The notes beneath the pieces were generated by a model, which was not told the origin of the DNA, ran no database searches, and saw only the letters and a list, made by a program, of their open reading frames with translations. Shown here in pieces: positions 15,505-23,710 of a stretch of 37,109 nt of DNA. Location: assembly GCA_003649445.1 (NCBI GenBank), contig QMRV01000023.1:1-37109 (forward strand). Direction: 5' to 3'. The stretch comes from Thermoprotei archaeon. GTDB lineage: Archaea; Thermoproteota; Thermoprotei; Thermofilales; B15-G2. Each line of letters starts with the position of its first letter. Within the stretch, counting starts at the first letter, position 1. The translations under genes were made by a program, and so were the position numbers.

Positions 15505-17541
15505 TTATACACCCCATAGGACGAGAATTACTACAGCTAGAAGAATTACTAAACCTAAAAACGTGTAGGTGAGGAAGGATGAGAGTCTTCCAGTGTGTGC
15601 TTTCCTAATGAATCCTCCTAATTTAACTGCTCCATCGGCTATGATGTAATTAAGAGCGTCGAGAGCTCTGTCTACCAAGTAAGTTAGCGATGAAATAGCT
15701 TTTGCTAAAAGAACACTTCCAGTGACCTGTACAGCATTGAGTGCTCTTTCTACATACCAGCTGGCGGTACTACATACTTTAACGAAACCTCTTGCCAATA
15801 TTTGTTCGTAAAGGTAATCGAAGTAGTATCCGTTGACGAGTACAGTATTAAGTTTTCTAACAAATCCATATTTGTAGAATAGTTCTGGCGGATATTTTCT
15901 AGCTCCGTACACTGAATGCACTATTCCTATTGCTATCAAGGCTAAGAGAGTAGACATTACTGGGGTTATTATGTTTTCTTCGCTATGAGCATGTTCAATT
16001 AAGTAGACTGTTATGAGAGATTTTTTGAGTGGTCCAAAGAAGTGTTCAAAGAGTCCTGAAATTATAGCACCTGCAGCTAATATTAAAAGGGGTATAAGCA
16101 TTACTGGAGGCGACTCGTGTGGATGATGCTTTTTCACGTGTTCGCTTTCAGGTACGAGAAATGTTAGATAAATCATTCTGAAAGTGTAGAATGCTGTAAG
16201 GAAGGCTGTTATAGTTAAGAGTAGCGATATTATGTATTGCCCCGATATGTTAGCTACTTCTAAGATAAGATCCTTGCTCCAGAATCCGTTAAATGGAGGT
16301 ATTCCGGCTAAACCGAGGGCTCCGATAAGCATTGTTGCGAAAGTTATCGGCATATATTTCCTAAGTCCACCCATCAGTCTCATGTCTCTGCTTTCAACTG
16401 CATGTATTACGCTAGCGGCAGATAGGAAGAGGAGGGCTTTAAATATTGCGTGGTTCTCTAAGTGGAAGATTCCAGCGTACCATCCTTCCCATTCCTCTGC
16501 AATGAATCCGGCTAAGCCCAGCGCTGAGAACATGTAACCTAGCTGCGAAATAGTGGAGTAAGCTAATACTCTCTTTATGTCATTAGCTACAACGGCCATA
16601 GTGGCTGAAAGGAATGCTGTAAGTGAGCCTATCAGTGCTACGGCGAGGAAGAATTCGTGTATGGCGTGTGCTTCAATGGGGGTTGCGTAGAGAACTTTAG
16701 GGTAGAAAAGTGTCAGTGTTTCGAGCCTGGCTACTAAGTATACTCCGGCTTTGACCATTGTTGCTGCGTGAATTAGTGCCGAGACTGTAGTTGGGCCCTC
16801 CATGGCATCGGGGAGCCATACATGCAATGGAAGCTGAGCCGATTTTCCTATAGCGCCGCCCAGCGCTAAGAGTAGTATTAGAGGTAGAATATACTTTAAT
16901 GCGTGCACGTGTTCCGAGAACACTAAATAGTCTAGTGAGCCTACATGGAGCATTATCAAGGCAATTCCAGCCAGTAGAAGAACGTCACCTAGCCTGGTGG
17001 TAATAAATGCTTTTATTCCGGCTTTAGATGCTTCTTTCCTTTCGTACCAGTGTCCTATAAGTATACAGGAGCATATTCCAACAATTTCCCAGCCGATGTA
17101 AAGTAGGAAGAAGTTTGCGCCAAGCACTAGTATGAGCATACCTCCTACAAATAGCAGCAAGAAAACGTAGTAGCGAATGAGTCTTTTATCACCGTGCATG
17201 TAGCCCTTGGAGAACAAGAAGACCATGGATGATATTAGTGAGACAACGAACACCATTACTATGCTCAATGGATCTAGTAAGAATTTCAACTCAAATAGTT
17301 CTGTCTTGAAAGGCGCGTATGTCAATGAACTTAAGTCTACCACTATGTATGCTCCTTTTTCGGCTACTTCAGTGAAGTACGTGTAGACTAAGGAGAGCGA
17401 GAACGCTAATACTATAAAGGAGACGGCTATCGCAAAAATCTCAGCGATTTTTCTTGAAGCGCGTGAAAGTAGTATTACCAGCGGTATAGCTGCAAACGGT
17501 ATTATCAGTATTGATGCGGTCTCTAGACTCAACGATAGCAT
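15505..17541 (-). CDS. nuoL: Complex I-like antiporter subunit L of group 4 hydrogenase
   Basis: 678 residues, about 16 membrane helices, the distal antiporter-like subunit with the long C-terminal lateral helix region typical of NuoL. Seen: YIGWEIVGICSCILIGHWY (TM5 Glu), GGAIGKSAQLPLHVWLPDAM (TM7 Lys), LIHAATMVKAGVYLVARL (TM8 His), GIPPFNGFWSKDLIL (TM12 Lys). All ion-path residues are conventional here, unlike subunits N and M. The His-rich loop HVKKHHPHESPP lies near residue 480. Start ATG 17541, with GGGGTGA 5 nt upstream. A 132-bp gap with its own TATA-like box separates it from nuoN, so nuoL-nuoM may also be transcribed separately. Confidence 0.94.
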   Translation of the reverse strand: MLSLSLETASILIIPFAAIPLVILLSRASRKIAEIFAIAVSFIVLAFSLSLVYTYFTEVAEKGAYIVVDLSSLTYAPFKTELFELKFLLDPLSIVMVFVVSLISSMVFLFSKGYMHGDKRLIRYYVFLLLFVGGMLILVLGANFFLLYIGWEIVGICSCILIGHWYERKEASKAGIKAFITTRLGDVLLLAGIALIMLHVGSLDYLVFSEHVHALKYILPLILLLALGGAIGKSAQLPLHVWLPDAMEGPTTVSALIHAATMVKAGVYLVARLETLTLFYPKVLYATPIEAHAIHEFFLAVALIGSLTAFLSATMAVVANDIKRVLAYSTISQLGYMFSALGLAGFIAEEWEGWYAGIFHLENHAIFKALLFLSAASVIHAVESRDMRLMGGLRKYMPITFATMLIGALGLAGIPPFNGFWSKDLILEVANISGQYIISLLLTITAFLTAFYTFRMIYLTFLVPESEHVKKHHPHESPPVMLIPLLILAAGAIISGLFEHFFGPLKKSLITVYLIEHAHSEENIITPVMSTLLALIAIGIVHSVYGARKYPPELFYKYGFVRKLNTVLVNGYYFDYLYEQILARGFVKVCSTASWYVERALNAVQVTGSVLLAKAISSLTYLVDRALDALNYIIADGAVKLGGFIRKAHTGRLSSFLTYTFLGLVILLAVVILVLWGV

Positions 17542-17577
17542 GTAGTCACCCCTTTAGCACTCACAGTATCTTTCAAT

Positions 17578-17587
17578 TATTTAAAAA
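17578..17587 (-). promoter_or_regulatory. Internal TATA box before nuoL
   Basis: TTTTTAAATA on the minus strand, 37-46 nt before the nuoL ATG, inside the only sizeable gap of the operon. It would give a short leader containing the GGGGTGA ribosome binding site. Confidence 0.4.
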
Positions 17588-17673
17588 TCTAGCTATAGAG
17601 TAAGTATAATCTGATAAGGATCGCGCTCTCTAGTGTAAAGAGATCTATTAAACAAAAGTAAAGAATCGCTTAT

Positions 17674-19188
17674 TTATGTAAAGAAGCAGGCGAAGAGGTT
17701 CGGATACATTCCTGCAAGAACTAAAAGCGCTACGAGTAGTATTAGTGGAGCCACTAGCTTAAGGTCGGTTTTTCCAAAGCTGGTTCCGGGGCTTTCGTAG
17801 ACGCAGAAGTACTGTATTATACGTAGTCCATAGGCAGCTGAAACCACGAATAGAAGCGCCGCTATAACAGCTACGTAGACTAGAATAGTGTTCGCAGTCG
17901 AAGCTACTGAGGATATCACGAAGAATTTCGCTACAAAGCCTGCAAGTGGCGGGACTCCAAAAACTGACATTATGCTTATCGCAGTCAACATAGTGATCAA
18001 GGGAGCTTTCTTAACTAAGCCCTTGGCTTCATCTAAAGTATACACTCCTTTTTCTTCGACTAAGCCTATTAAGGCTACAGCTGTAGCTAGAGAAATATTG
18101 CTCACTGCAATAAAATAGGCTAATGGAAGAGCATAACTGGCCGTAGCGCCTACAGGTGGAGTTTTGGATGCAACGAAGAAGAGAGACAGCAGAACAACGT
18201 AGCCGGCGTCGGCTACAGCGCTGTAGCCGAGAATTCTTCGAAGCCTTCTTTGAGCCAGAGCGGAGGCTTCGCCTACGAGGATTGATAAAATAGAGAACAC
18301 AATGAGTATTATCATCGGTAAGGTGAGTACCCCTAGTGAAACTGGAAGAAGACTGTATACTCCGATTATTCTTGCTACAGCATATGCGCCAGCAGTTTCC
18401 AGTGTTAAAACCATTAGCGGAACCGCGTACGGCTTAGAGCCTGTGTAAACGTCGGGTAGCCACATATAAAATGGTGGAAGACCTATTTCTATGCCTAATC
18501 CAGCTAAAATTAAAGCGAATGATAGAAGAACTAAAGCTAGGCCTGTACCTTTAACTTTACTGATCAAGTTTACTACAGTATCGAAGTTAAGTATTTCAAT
18601 AGACGGCCTAGCTAAAGAAGCTACAGCCATGTATACTAGTACTACCGCTACTAGCATGAATATTGACGAAACTACAGCCATGAAAATCATTTTTATCAAA
18701 GCTTCACCGCTTTCTTCACTAGTCTTATACGACAGTACTCCTATTACGCTAGCTGTAGCAGCTTCCCACATGATCAAGAATATGAGGAAGTTATTAGATA
18801 CCGTAACTAAGATAGACGTCGCTATAAGTGACATAGCTAAAGCCACGAAATCTCCGCTTTCTTTTTTCTCGAGGTCTATTCTTTGTACTACATGGATTAG
18901 CATAAGGAAAGCTGCAGTGAGTATGATGAAGTTTATGAAGAGTGAGAGTGAGTCTACAGCAACGGCTGTGAAAATTCCTGCTCCGAAGTAAACTACTTTA
19001 GATGCACTTGAGGCGTATTGACTAAAAGCCTGATAGAAGAAAATTAGAGCCACAATGTATGTGGCAATAATCCATAAAGTGGAAAGCAGCTTTCTTCTGG
19101 CCTCAGTAAGCTTAGATGCTAACGCATATATTATTGAAGAGGCGTATATGGAAGCTATTTCCAGGATTATACATGAAGGTATATTCAT
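17674..19188 (-). CDS. nuoN: Complex I-like antiporter subunit N of group 4 hydrogenase, channel lysines replaced
   Basis: About 504 residues, around 14 membrane helices, an antiporter-like ion pump subunit. TM5 has LIMWEAATAS (Glu kept) and TM12 has GVPPLAGFVAKFFVIS (Lys kept). The TM7 motif, normally F-K-(hydrophobic) before PFHxWxPD, reads GLGIEIGLPPFYMWLPDVY: Lys is replaced by Glu (codon 18487-18489). TM8 LTLETAGAYAVAR also has Glu (codon 18397-18399) where NuoN has Lys. ATG 19188 follows GGGTGAT at a good spacing; GTG 19197 is an alternative. The assignment as N rests on PDVYTGSKP and length. It sits before L and M, as usual for the third antiporter copy. Confidence 0.88.
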   Translation of the reverse strand: MNIPSCIILEIASIYASSIIYALASKLTEARRKLLSTLWIIATYIVALIFFYQAFSQYASSASKVVYFGAGIFTAVAVDSLSLFINFIILTAAFLMLIHVVQRIDLEKKESGDFVALAMSLIATSILVTVSNNFLIFLIMWEAATASVIGVLSYKTSEESGEALIKMIFMAVVSSIFMLVAVVLVYMAVASLARPSIEILNFDTVVNLISKVKGTGLALVLLSFALILAGLGIEIGLPPFYMWLPDVYTGSKPYAVPLMVLTLETAGAYAVARIIGVYSLLPVSLGVLTLPMIILIVFSILSILVGEASALAQRRLRRILGYSAVADAGYVVLLSLFFVASKTPPVGATASYALPLAYFIAVSNISLATAVALIGLVEEKGVYTLDEAKGLVKKAPLITMLTAISIMSVFGVPPLAGFVAKFFVISSVASTANTILVYVAVIAALLFVVSAAYGLRIIQYFCVYESPGTSFGKTDLKLVAPLILLVALLVLAGMYPNLFACFFT

Positions 19189-19193
19189 GTATA

Positions 19194-19505
19194 TCACCCT
19201 TTAAGCTTACTCATTTCATCAGGAGATTTCACCTTAAACTTCCTGTAAATAAGCATTATACATGCTAAAAGTATTCCAGTTATACTTGAGTCAAGGAATA
19301 CCAGAAGCACGATGAATGTTTGACCTACTACTATACCTAGATAGCTACTAGAGAAAAGCAATATTCCTAGTAAAACCATCGCTGAAAGCACTATAATTTC
19401 AAGTGAGATTAGTATTTTTGCCCAGTTTCTCTTGGATAGTAGTCCATAGATTCCTACGGCCATCAGTATTACGCTAAAGTATAGATACGTGTTTAAGTAA
19501 TTCAT
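19194..19505 (-). CDS. nuoK: Complex I-like subunit K of group 4 hydrogenase
   Basis: 103 residues, three membrane helices, part of the ion path next to subunits J and N. E36 in ILISLEIIVL matches the conserved TM2 Glu of NuoK. In TM3 (GQTFIVLLVFLDSSITGILL) the second conserved Glu, expected 14 residues after the GQ glycine, is absent; an Asp sits one helical turn earlier. The C-terminal SPDEMSKLKG echoes the NuoK end. ATGA overlap with nuoJ upstream and TGA/GTG contact with nuoN downstream show coupled translation. Confidence 0.9.
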   Translation of the reverse strand: MNYLNTYLYFSVILMAVGIYGLLSKRNWAKILISLEIIVLSAMVLLGILLFSSSYLGIVVGQTFIVLLVFLDSSITGILLACIMLIYRKFKVKSPDEMSKLKG

Positions 19506-19951
19506 TTCTTCTCACCCTCTTTAATGATTACTCTAAGGCTTAAAGCTAAAGCTAAAATAAAGACTCCGTGAGCTAAGATAAGAGGAAGAGCGCTTTTATG
19601 TAAACCAAGTATCATTTCGGGAACTTCTCCTCTTAATTCAACTCTACTAAACACTGCTAGAAGTGTTAAAGCAAAGATAGAGGCTACTGTTAATCCTAGA
19701 GATTTTTTCTCTCTTTTTTCTTCTCTGGCAAGAGAGTATAGTGTAGCAATAAATGCGAAAGAGCCTAAGCTGAGAGCTAGAGCCATTAATGCTAATGCTA
19801 GAAGCTGAACATGAATCATGAATCCGGCTAATGATATGCTGAAAACTACGAAATATAGTAGAGATCTAGGAGGTCTTTTCTCTTCAATTGCCATTACTGC
19901 TGAAAATAAGGCTGTTATTCCTAATATTATAGATACCGCGACATTTATCAT
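19502..19951 (-). CDS. nuoJ: Complex I-like subunit J of group 4 hydrogenase
   Basis: 149 residues with about five membrane helices, typical of NuoJ in number and spacing. It sits between the iron-sulfur subunit I and subunit K and overlaps both by 4 bp. The sequence is weakly conserved, so the call rests on helix pattern, length and position. HVQLLALALMALALSLGSFA is the third-helix region that contains the pi-bulge in complex I structures. Methanogens often have two J genes; this has one. Confidence 0.8.
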   Translation of the reverse strand: MINVAVSIILGITALFSAVMAIEEKRPPRSLLYFVVFSISLAGFMIHVQLLALALMALALSLGSFAFIATLYSLAREEKREKKSLGLTVASIFALTLLAVFSRVELRGEVPEMILGLHKSALPLILAHGVFILALALSLRVIIKEGEKK

Positions 19952-20340
19952 CGTCTAACACCTCTTTTTAAAGGCTTGACCTTTTCTTTAGGAGTAACTA
20001 TCTTTAGGGTATCTTTATTATATGTAGCTAGCTCAAATTCTCCTGAAGGCTTTATTGCACCGAACCTGCATGCTTCGATGCATTGGTGACAGAAAATGCA
20101 ACGGTCTAAGTAGAATATGGGAATTCTTCTCTTTACTTCTTGAATTGTTATCATTTCAATTGCGCCGCTAGGACAGTAAATTGCACAGAGTCCGCAGCCT
20201 ACACATTTATCTACATCGTAGACTATTTTCCCTCTTATATTATGTGAAGGCTTCGGAGGCTCGAATGGGTACTGCTCTGTTACAGGCTTCTTAAAAACTG
20301 ATTTAATTACAGCCGGAATTAGTTTCGGGACGACTCTCAT
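19948..20340 (-). CDS. nuoI: Ferredoxin-type [4Fe-4S] subunit I of group 4 hydrogenase
   Basis: 130 residues with two [4Fe-4S] motifs, CVGCGLCAIYCPSGAIEM and CIFCHQCIEACRFGAIKP, the electron wire between the external donor and subunit B. An N-terminal amphipathic stretch docks to the membrane arm in relatives. Because NuoE, NuoF, NuoG and FpoF are missing from the operon, this is the likely point where ferredoxin delivers electrons. It overlaps nuoH and nuoJ by 4 bp. Confidence 0.93.
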   Translation of the reverse strand: MRVVPKLIPAVIKSVFKKPVTEQYPFEPPKPSHNIRGKIVYDVDKCVGCGLCAIYCPSGAIEMITIQEVKRRIPIFYLDRCIFCHQCIEACRFGAIKPSGEFELATYNKDTLKIVTPKEKVKPLKRGVRR

Positions 20341-21326
20341 AGTATTACACCCGGTAGAGCTTTAATAATAAATAAAATAGATAGAGAAAGGAATGATAGC
20401 GGTATTATGTATTTCCAGAAAATATCTAGCAGATTATATATTCTGATTCTAGTAGAGGCTGCTTCTATAGCGAAAAGCATAAAGAGAACGAGCATTGCTT
20501 TAATGAGCATTTCGATAGTGCTAAGCGGCACAAATATAGCTGAAATCGGGGGTATGAGAACGCCGAAGAATAATGAAGCTGTGAAAAATGATACATAAAC
20601 CATCTGAATATCTCTGAAAAGATCTAGGAAGGCTAGTTTTCTTCCCGAAATCTCTGTAATATAACCTGCTACTAGTTCTGTTTCAGCGTGAGGGATATCG
20701 AAGGGATCTTCTTCTAAGTCTGCCTGCTGAGAAAGCAAGAACAAGATGAATGCGAGTATATGAGGTGCTAGTAGAAGGGGATTTTTGAGAATTGTTGAGG
20801 GAAGTTTTTGAGCTATCGTCGCTATGCATAGACTTTCTGCCTCAAATGCCGGTACAAGCGCTAATGTTATGGCAGCTATATCGAAGCCCACTATTTGTAA
20901 TAAGAGTCTCACTGCGCCAGCTTTAGTGAAGGAGCTTCTGAAAGTCCATCCAACGAGATATAAGAGAAGAGAAGCCATGGATGATAAGAAGAGTACTAGT
21001 AGTAGGTCTCCTTCAAACGAGAAGATAGGTGTACCCATTACTGGGACGAAGAACAGGCTGAAAATGAAGAGCGTAGGTGCCACAAGTAGAACTACTGTAA
21101 GAAGTCTCTGGTCGCCTGTAGTGACTTCGATGTCTTCCTTAAAGAGGAGCTTGAGGAAATCGGCTAAAGGCTGAAGAATTCCTCTAAAGCCAGTGTATGT
21201 AGGACCAAGCCTACTTTGCATTCTTGCTACTAGTTTTCTTTTGTACCATTCAAAAAATATTGCGAGCGCCACTAAGTAAGCGAGTCCGGGAAAAACTATT
21301 ACCTGAATTAATTTAAAGTACTCCAT
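20337..21326 (-). CDS. nuoH: Complex I-like subunit H of group 4 hydrogenase, membrane anchor
   Basis: 329 residues, about eight membrane helices. The signature YKRKLVARMQSRLGPTYTG (near residue 30) and FDIPHAETELVAGYITEISG (acidic loop near residue 220) match the NuoH/HycD family that joins the peripheral arm to the membrane arm and lines the first half-channel. In complex I the counterpart loop binds quinone; in group 4 hydrogenases it couples H2 chemistry to ion transfer. ATG 21326 follows GGTGAG. The nuoD stop is 4 nt upstream. Confidence 0.93.
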   Translation of the reverse strand: MEYFKLIQVIVFPGLAYLVALAIFFEWYKRKLVARMQSRLGPTYTGFRGILQPLADFLKLLFKEDIEVTTGDQRLLTVVLLVAPTLFIFSLFFVPVMGTPIFSFEGDLLLVLFLSSMASLLLYLVGWTFRSSFTKAGAVRLLLQIVGFDIAAITLALVPAFEAESLCIATIAQKLPSTILKNPLLLAPHILAFILFLLSQQADLEEDPFDIPHAETELVAGYITEISGRKLAFLDLFRDIQMVYVSFFTASLFFGVLIPPISAIFVPLSTIEMLIKAMLVLFMLFAIEAASTRIRIYNLLDIFWKYIIPLSFLSLSILFIIKALPGVIL

Positions 21327-21330
21327 TTTC

Positions 21331-22494
21331 TCACCTTCTCCAATATTTCTTCTTTATCTCCTCAAGAGATAGTTTCATTACTTTACCGGAAGAAACATCT
21401 ATGAAAGTAAGTCTATCTGTACACGAGAAACAGGGATCTATGGACACGAGTATAGCGGGGACATCCGCTATTGTATGGCCGATGAAGGTTGGAGCTATAG
21501 CCAGTATATTTGCGAAAGTAGGTGTCCTGACTTTGAGCCTATAGGGCTTGACATCTCCTTTACAGAACACGTGGTGTAGGAGCTCTCCTCGAGGTGCTTC
21601 TACTCTACTTACTCCTTCTCCTGCAGGAAGTCTCGCTGGAACTCTAACTCTGATATCTCCTTGAGGAAGATGTTTTAGAGCATAGCGTATTATGTTAATA
21701 GACTCAAGGGTTTCATCAACTCTTACCATCATGCGCGCCCATGAGTCACACTCCTTGTAAGTTATCACGTTGAATGGTATTTCATCAAAAGCTGCATAAG
21801 GATCATGTGCTCTCACATCGTAGTCTACACCCGATCCTCTTGCAGTAGGCCCGACGGCGCATCTTTCAATAGCGTCTCTCGGCTTCAGAATACCTATATC
21901 GACCATTCTTTCTCTGTAGAGAGGATCTTCCTCGAGCACTTTCTTATGGAACTTTGTGTCCTTCTCTACCTTATCCAGAATCTTCAATATTTTTTCTTTC
22001 TGAGTATCATTTATATCACGTCTAACTCCTCCAATCGTATTAAACGCGGAAGTCACTCTGTTTCCTGTGACATCTTCTATTATATCCATTATTGCTTCAC
22101 GGTCTCTCCAAAGATACATGAACTCTGTCTCCCAGCCGAGAAGCTCTGCTGCGACTCCGAGAATTAAGAGGTGGCTGTGAATACGGTTTAGTTCATGCAC
22201 TATTACTCTTAGGTACTTGGCTCTCTCGGGAACTTCTATTCCGGCCATGTCTTCTACTGCCTGTACGTAGCATAGGGTATGTGCTACATTACAGATACCG
22301 CATATTCTTTCGGTTAAGTAAATATTCTGAATAAAGTTCTTGGTTTCTGCAAGCTTCTCTATACCGCGGTGAATATAACCTATCTTAACGTCAACGTCTA
22401 CAATTATTTCGCCGTCTACTTTAAATCTAAATCTCTCAGGCTCGTGTAGAGCTGGGTGCTGAGGTCCGAAGAGCAAGTCTACAGCATACGACAT
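21331..22494 (-). CDS. nuoD: Group 4 [NiFe]-hydrogenase large subunit, NuoD-like
   Basis: 387 residues. Overall like NuoD/FpoD/EchE (GPQHPALHEPERFRFKVDGE at the N-terminus, IGYIHRGIEKLAE, NRIHSHLLILG). It has the Ni-Fe ligand motifs that true complex I has lost: RICGICNVAH (C65, C68, H72) and DPCFSCTDR (C355, C358), followed by a 26-residue tail resembling the group 4 extension. It should therefore hold a Ni-Fe centre and catalyse H2 production or uptake, facing the cytoplasm. ATG 22494 has GAGGTGAT close upstream. Gene order is A-B-C-D-H-I-J-K-N-L-M. An inactive relative is unlikely with all four cysteines kept. Confidence 0.92.
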   Translation of the reverse strand: MSYAVDLLFGPQHPALHEPERFRFKVDGEIIVDVDVKIGYIHRGIEKLAETKNFIQNIYLTERICGICNVAHTLCYVQAVEDMAGIEVPERAKYLRVIVHELNRIHSHLLILGVAAELLGWETEFMYLWRDREAIMDIIEDVTGNRVTSAFNTIGGVRRDINDTQKEKILKILDKVEKDTKFHKKVLEEDPLYRERMVDIGILKPRDAIERCAVGPTARGSGVDYDVRAHDPYAAFDEIPFNVITYKECDSWARMMVRVDETLESINIIRYALKHLPQGDIRVRVPARLPAGEGVSRVEAPRGELLHHVFCKGDVKPYRLKVRTPTFANILAIAPTFIGHTIADVPAILVSIDPCFSCTDRLTFIDVSSGKVMKLSLEEIKKKYWRR

Positions 22495-22498
22495 GCCA

Positions 22499-22939
22499 TC
22501 ACCTCTTCTTCCTTAAAGGGAAGTAGTCTTTCGGAAAATGTTCGGGCAAAATAAATGATTTTTTCAGCTTATCATTTCCTTTAAACACTATTCCAAATAG
22601 ATCGTATACTTCACACTCATTGAAAAGTGCTCCTGGAATAACTCCGACTATTGAAGGCAGCTCGGGTTTACTTGGATTCACTTTGGCTTTAAGCACTAGT
22701 GCTACCTTTGGGCTGTACAGCCATAAATCGTAGAATACTTCAAGATAATCTATGTAATCAACAGCTGAAATCGTGGTTACATGTATATCTCCAAAAGAAT
22801 CTTTAAGAGCCTTAACTGCCTTGTCCACCACTTCAGCTTTAACTTCGACTATGTAAAGTCTATCTCTTTTCTTCTTTATGTCTACCAGGTACTCTCTTAG
22901 GCAGCCTTGCAGTTTTTCAAGGAAACTGTTTCTGCTCAT
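22499..22939 (-). CDS. nuoC: Complex I-like subunit C of group 4 hydrogenase
   Basis: 146 residues, the 30-kDa subunit/NuoC family. The family signature is visible as FNECEVYDLFGIVFKGN (residue 110 region), then LPEHFPKDYFPLRKKR at the end. It is a structural subunit of the peripheral arm that clamps B and D together. It is separate from nuoD, unlike the fused CD of some bacteria. The start ATG overlaps the nuoB stop by 4 bp. Confidence 0.93.
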   Translation of the reverse strand: MSRNSFLEKLQGCLREYLVDIKKKRDRLYIVEVKAEVVDKAVKALKDSFGDIHVTTISAVDYIDYLEVFYDLWLYSPKVALVLKAKVNPSKPELPSIVGVIPGALFNECEVYDLFGIVFKGNDKLKKSFILPEHFPKDYFPLRKKR

Positions 22940-23373
22940 TTAGCTTCACCCTTAAGCTTCTGAAGAAGTAAAACGACACCTTTTATAATAGCTTCAGGGC
23001 GTGGAGGGCATCCTGGCACGTAAACATCTACAGGAATCACCGTGTCTACTCCTCCTTTAATGGTGTAGCCTCCTCTAAAGACTCCTCCGCTGCATGCGCA
23101 TGTTCCAACAGCTATTACGAATTTGGGCTGTGGAACTTGCTCATATATTCTCTTGACTCTCTCGGCCATTTGCTCTGTTACAGGTCCTGTCACTAAGAGT
23201 ACGTCTGCGTGACGCGGGGATCCGACGAGCTTTATTCCAAATCTCTCTACGTCAAATCGCGGAGTTAGCGCAGCCAGTATTTCTATGTCGCAGGCATTAC
23301 AGCTACCTGTATTTATGTGATAGATCCAGGGGGACTTTATTCTAGACCATAGAGCTAGTCGATAGAGAGACAT
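22936..23373 (-). CDS. nuoB: Group 4 [NiFe]-hydrogenase small subunit, NuoB-like
   Basis: 145 residues holding the [4Fe-4S] cluster closest to the active site. Ligands: NTGSCNACDIEILAAL (C25, C28), GTCACSGG (C92) and VPGCPPRPEAI (C122). Complex I NuoB has a tandem CC where this has CxxC followed by D, the pattern of group 4 hydrogenases such as Ech, Mbh and formate hydrogenlyase. RFDVERFGI and RHADVLLVTGPVT are typical of that group. Start ATG 23373, with GAGGTGA upstream. This supports the reading of the D subunit as a real hydrogenase. Confidence 0.94.
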   Translation of the reverse strand: MSLYRLALWSRIKSPWIYHINTGSCNACDIEILAALTPRFDVERFGIKLVGSPRHADVLLVTGPVTEQMAERVKRIYEQVPQPKFVIAVGTCACSGGVFRGGYTIKGGVDTVIPVDVYVPGCPPRPEAIIKGVVLLLQKLKGEAK

Positions 23374-23377
23374 AGCT

Positions 23378-23707
23378 TCACCTCAATATAATCAAGCATG
23401 CAATAAGCACAATCATCAAGTACAAAGATAGAATAGGGTAAAAGATAGGAGATGATCTCAAGAATATTAGAAGAAGGCCTGTTATTACAGGAACAGAATC
23501 AAAAATAGCGAAAACGAGAATATACTTAAAGTAGGTTATGGAGAAGTTATCTAAAGTAAACATTTCCCTCTCGCCGCAGGCGAAAATTCTTCTCTTGTCT
23601 CCTTCCTTAGGGTTCTTAGGAGCAAGTTTACCTGCGGTAATATAAGTGAGAGCGAGCAGAACAAAGGTCAGTATCAAGGATATAACCATAATTAATCCTT
23701 CCTCCAT
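23378..23707 (-). CDS. nuoA: Complex I-like subunit A in a hydrogenase operon
   Basis: 109 residues, three membrane helices. NuoA landmarks are present: ACGEREMF (the Cys-Gly-Glu loop that in complex I touches the quinone cavity), then FKYILVFAIFDSVPVITGLL for the FY...AI.FxIFD motif. It is the first gene of the operon. NuoA is characteristic of complex I and is not part of the well-known minimal group 4 hydrogenases (Ech, Hyc), so its presence here is informative. Start ATG 23707, with GGAGG 6 nt upstream inside a hairpin. Identification is good but the sequence is divergent. Confidence 0.82.
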   Translation of the reverse strand: MEEGLIMVISLILTFVLLALTYITAGKLAPKNPKEGDKRRIFACGEREMFTLDNFSITYFKYILVFAIFDSVPVITGLLLIFLRSSPIFYPILSLYLMIVLIACLIILR

Positions 23708-23710
23708 AGT

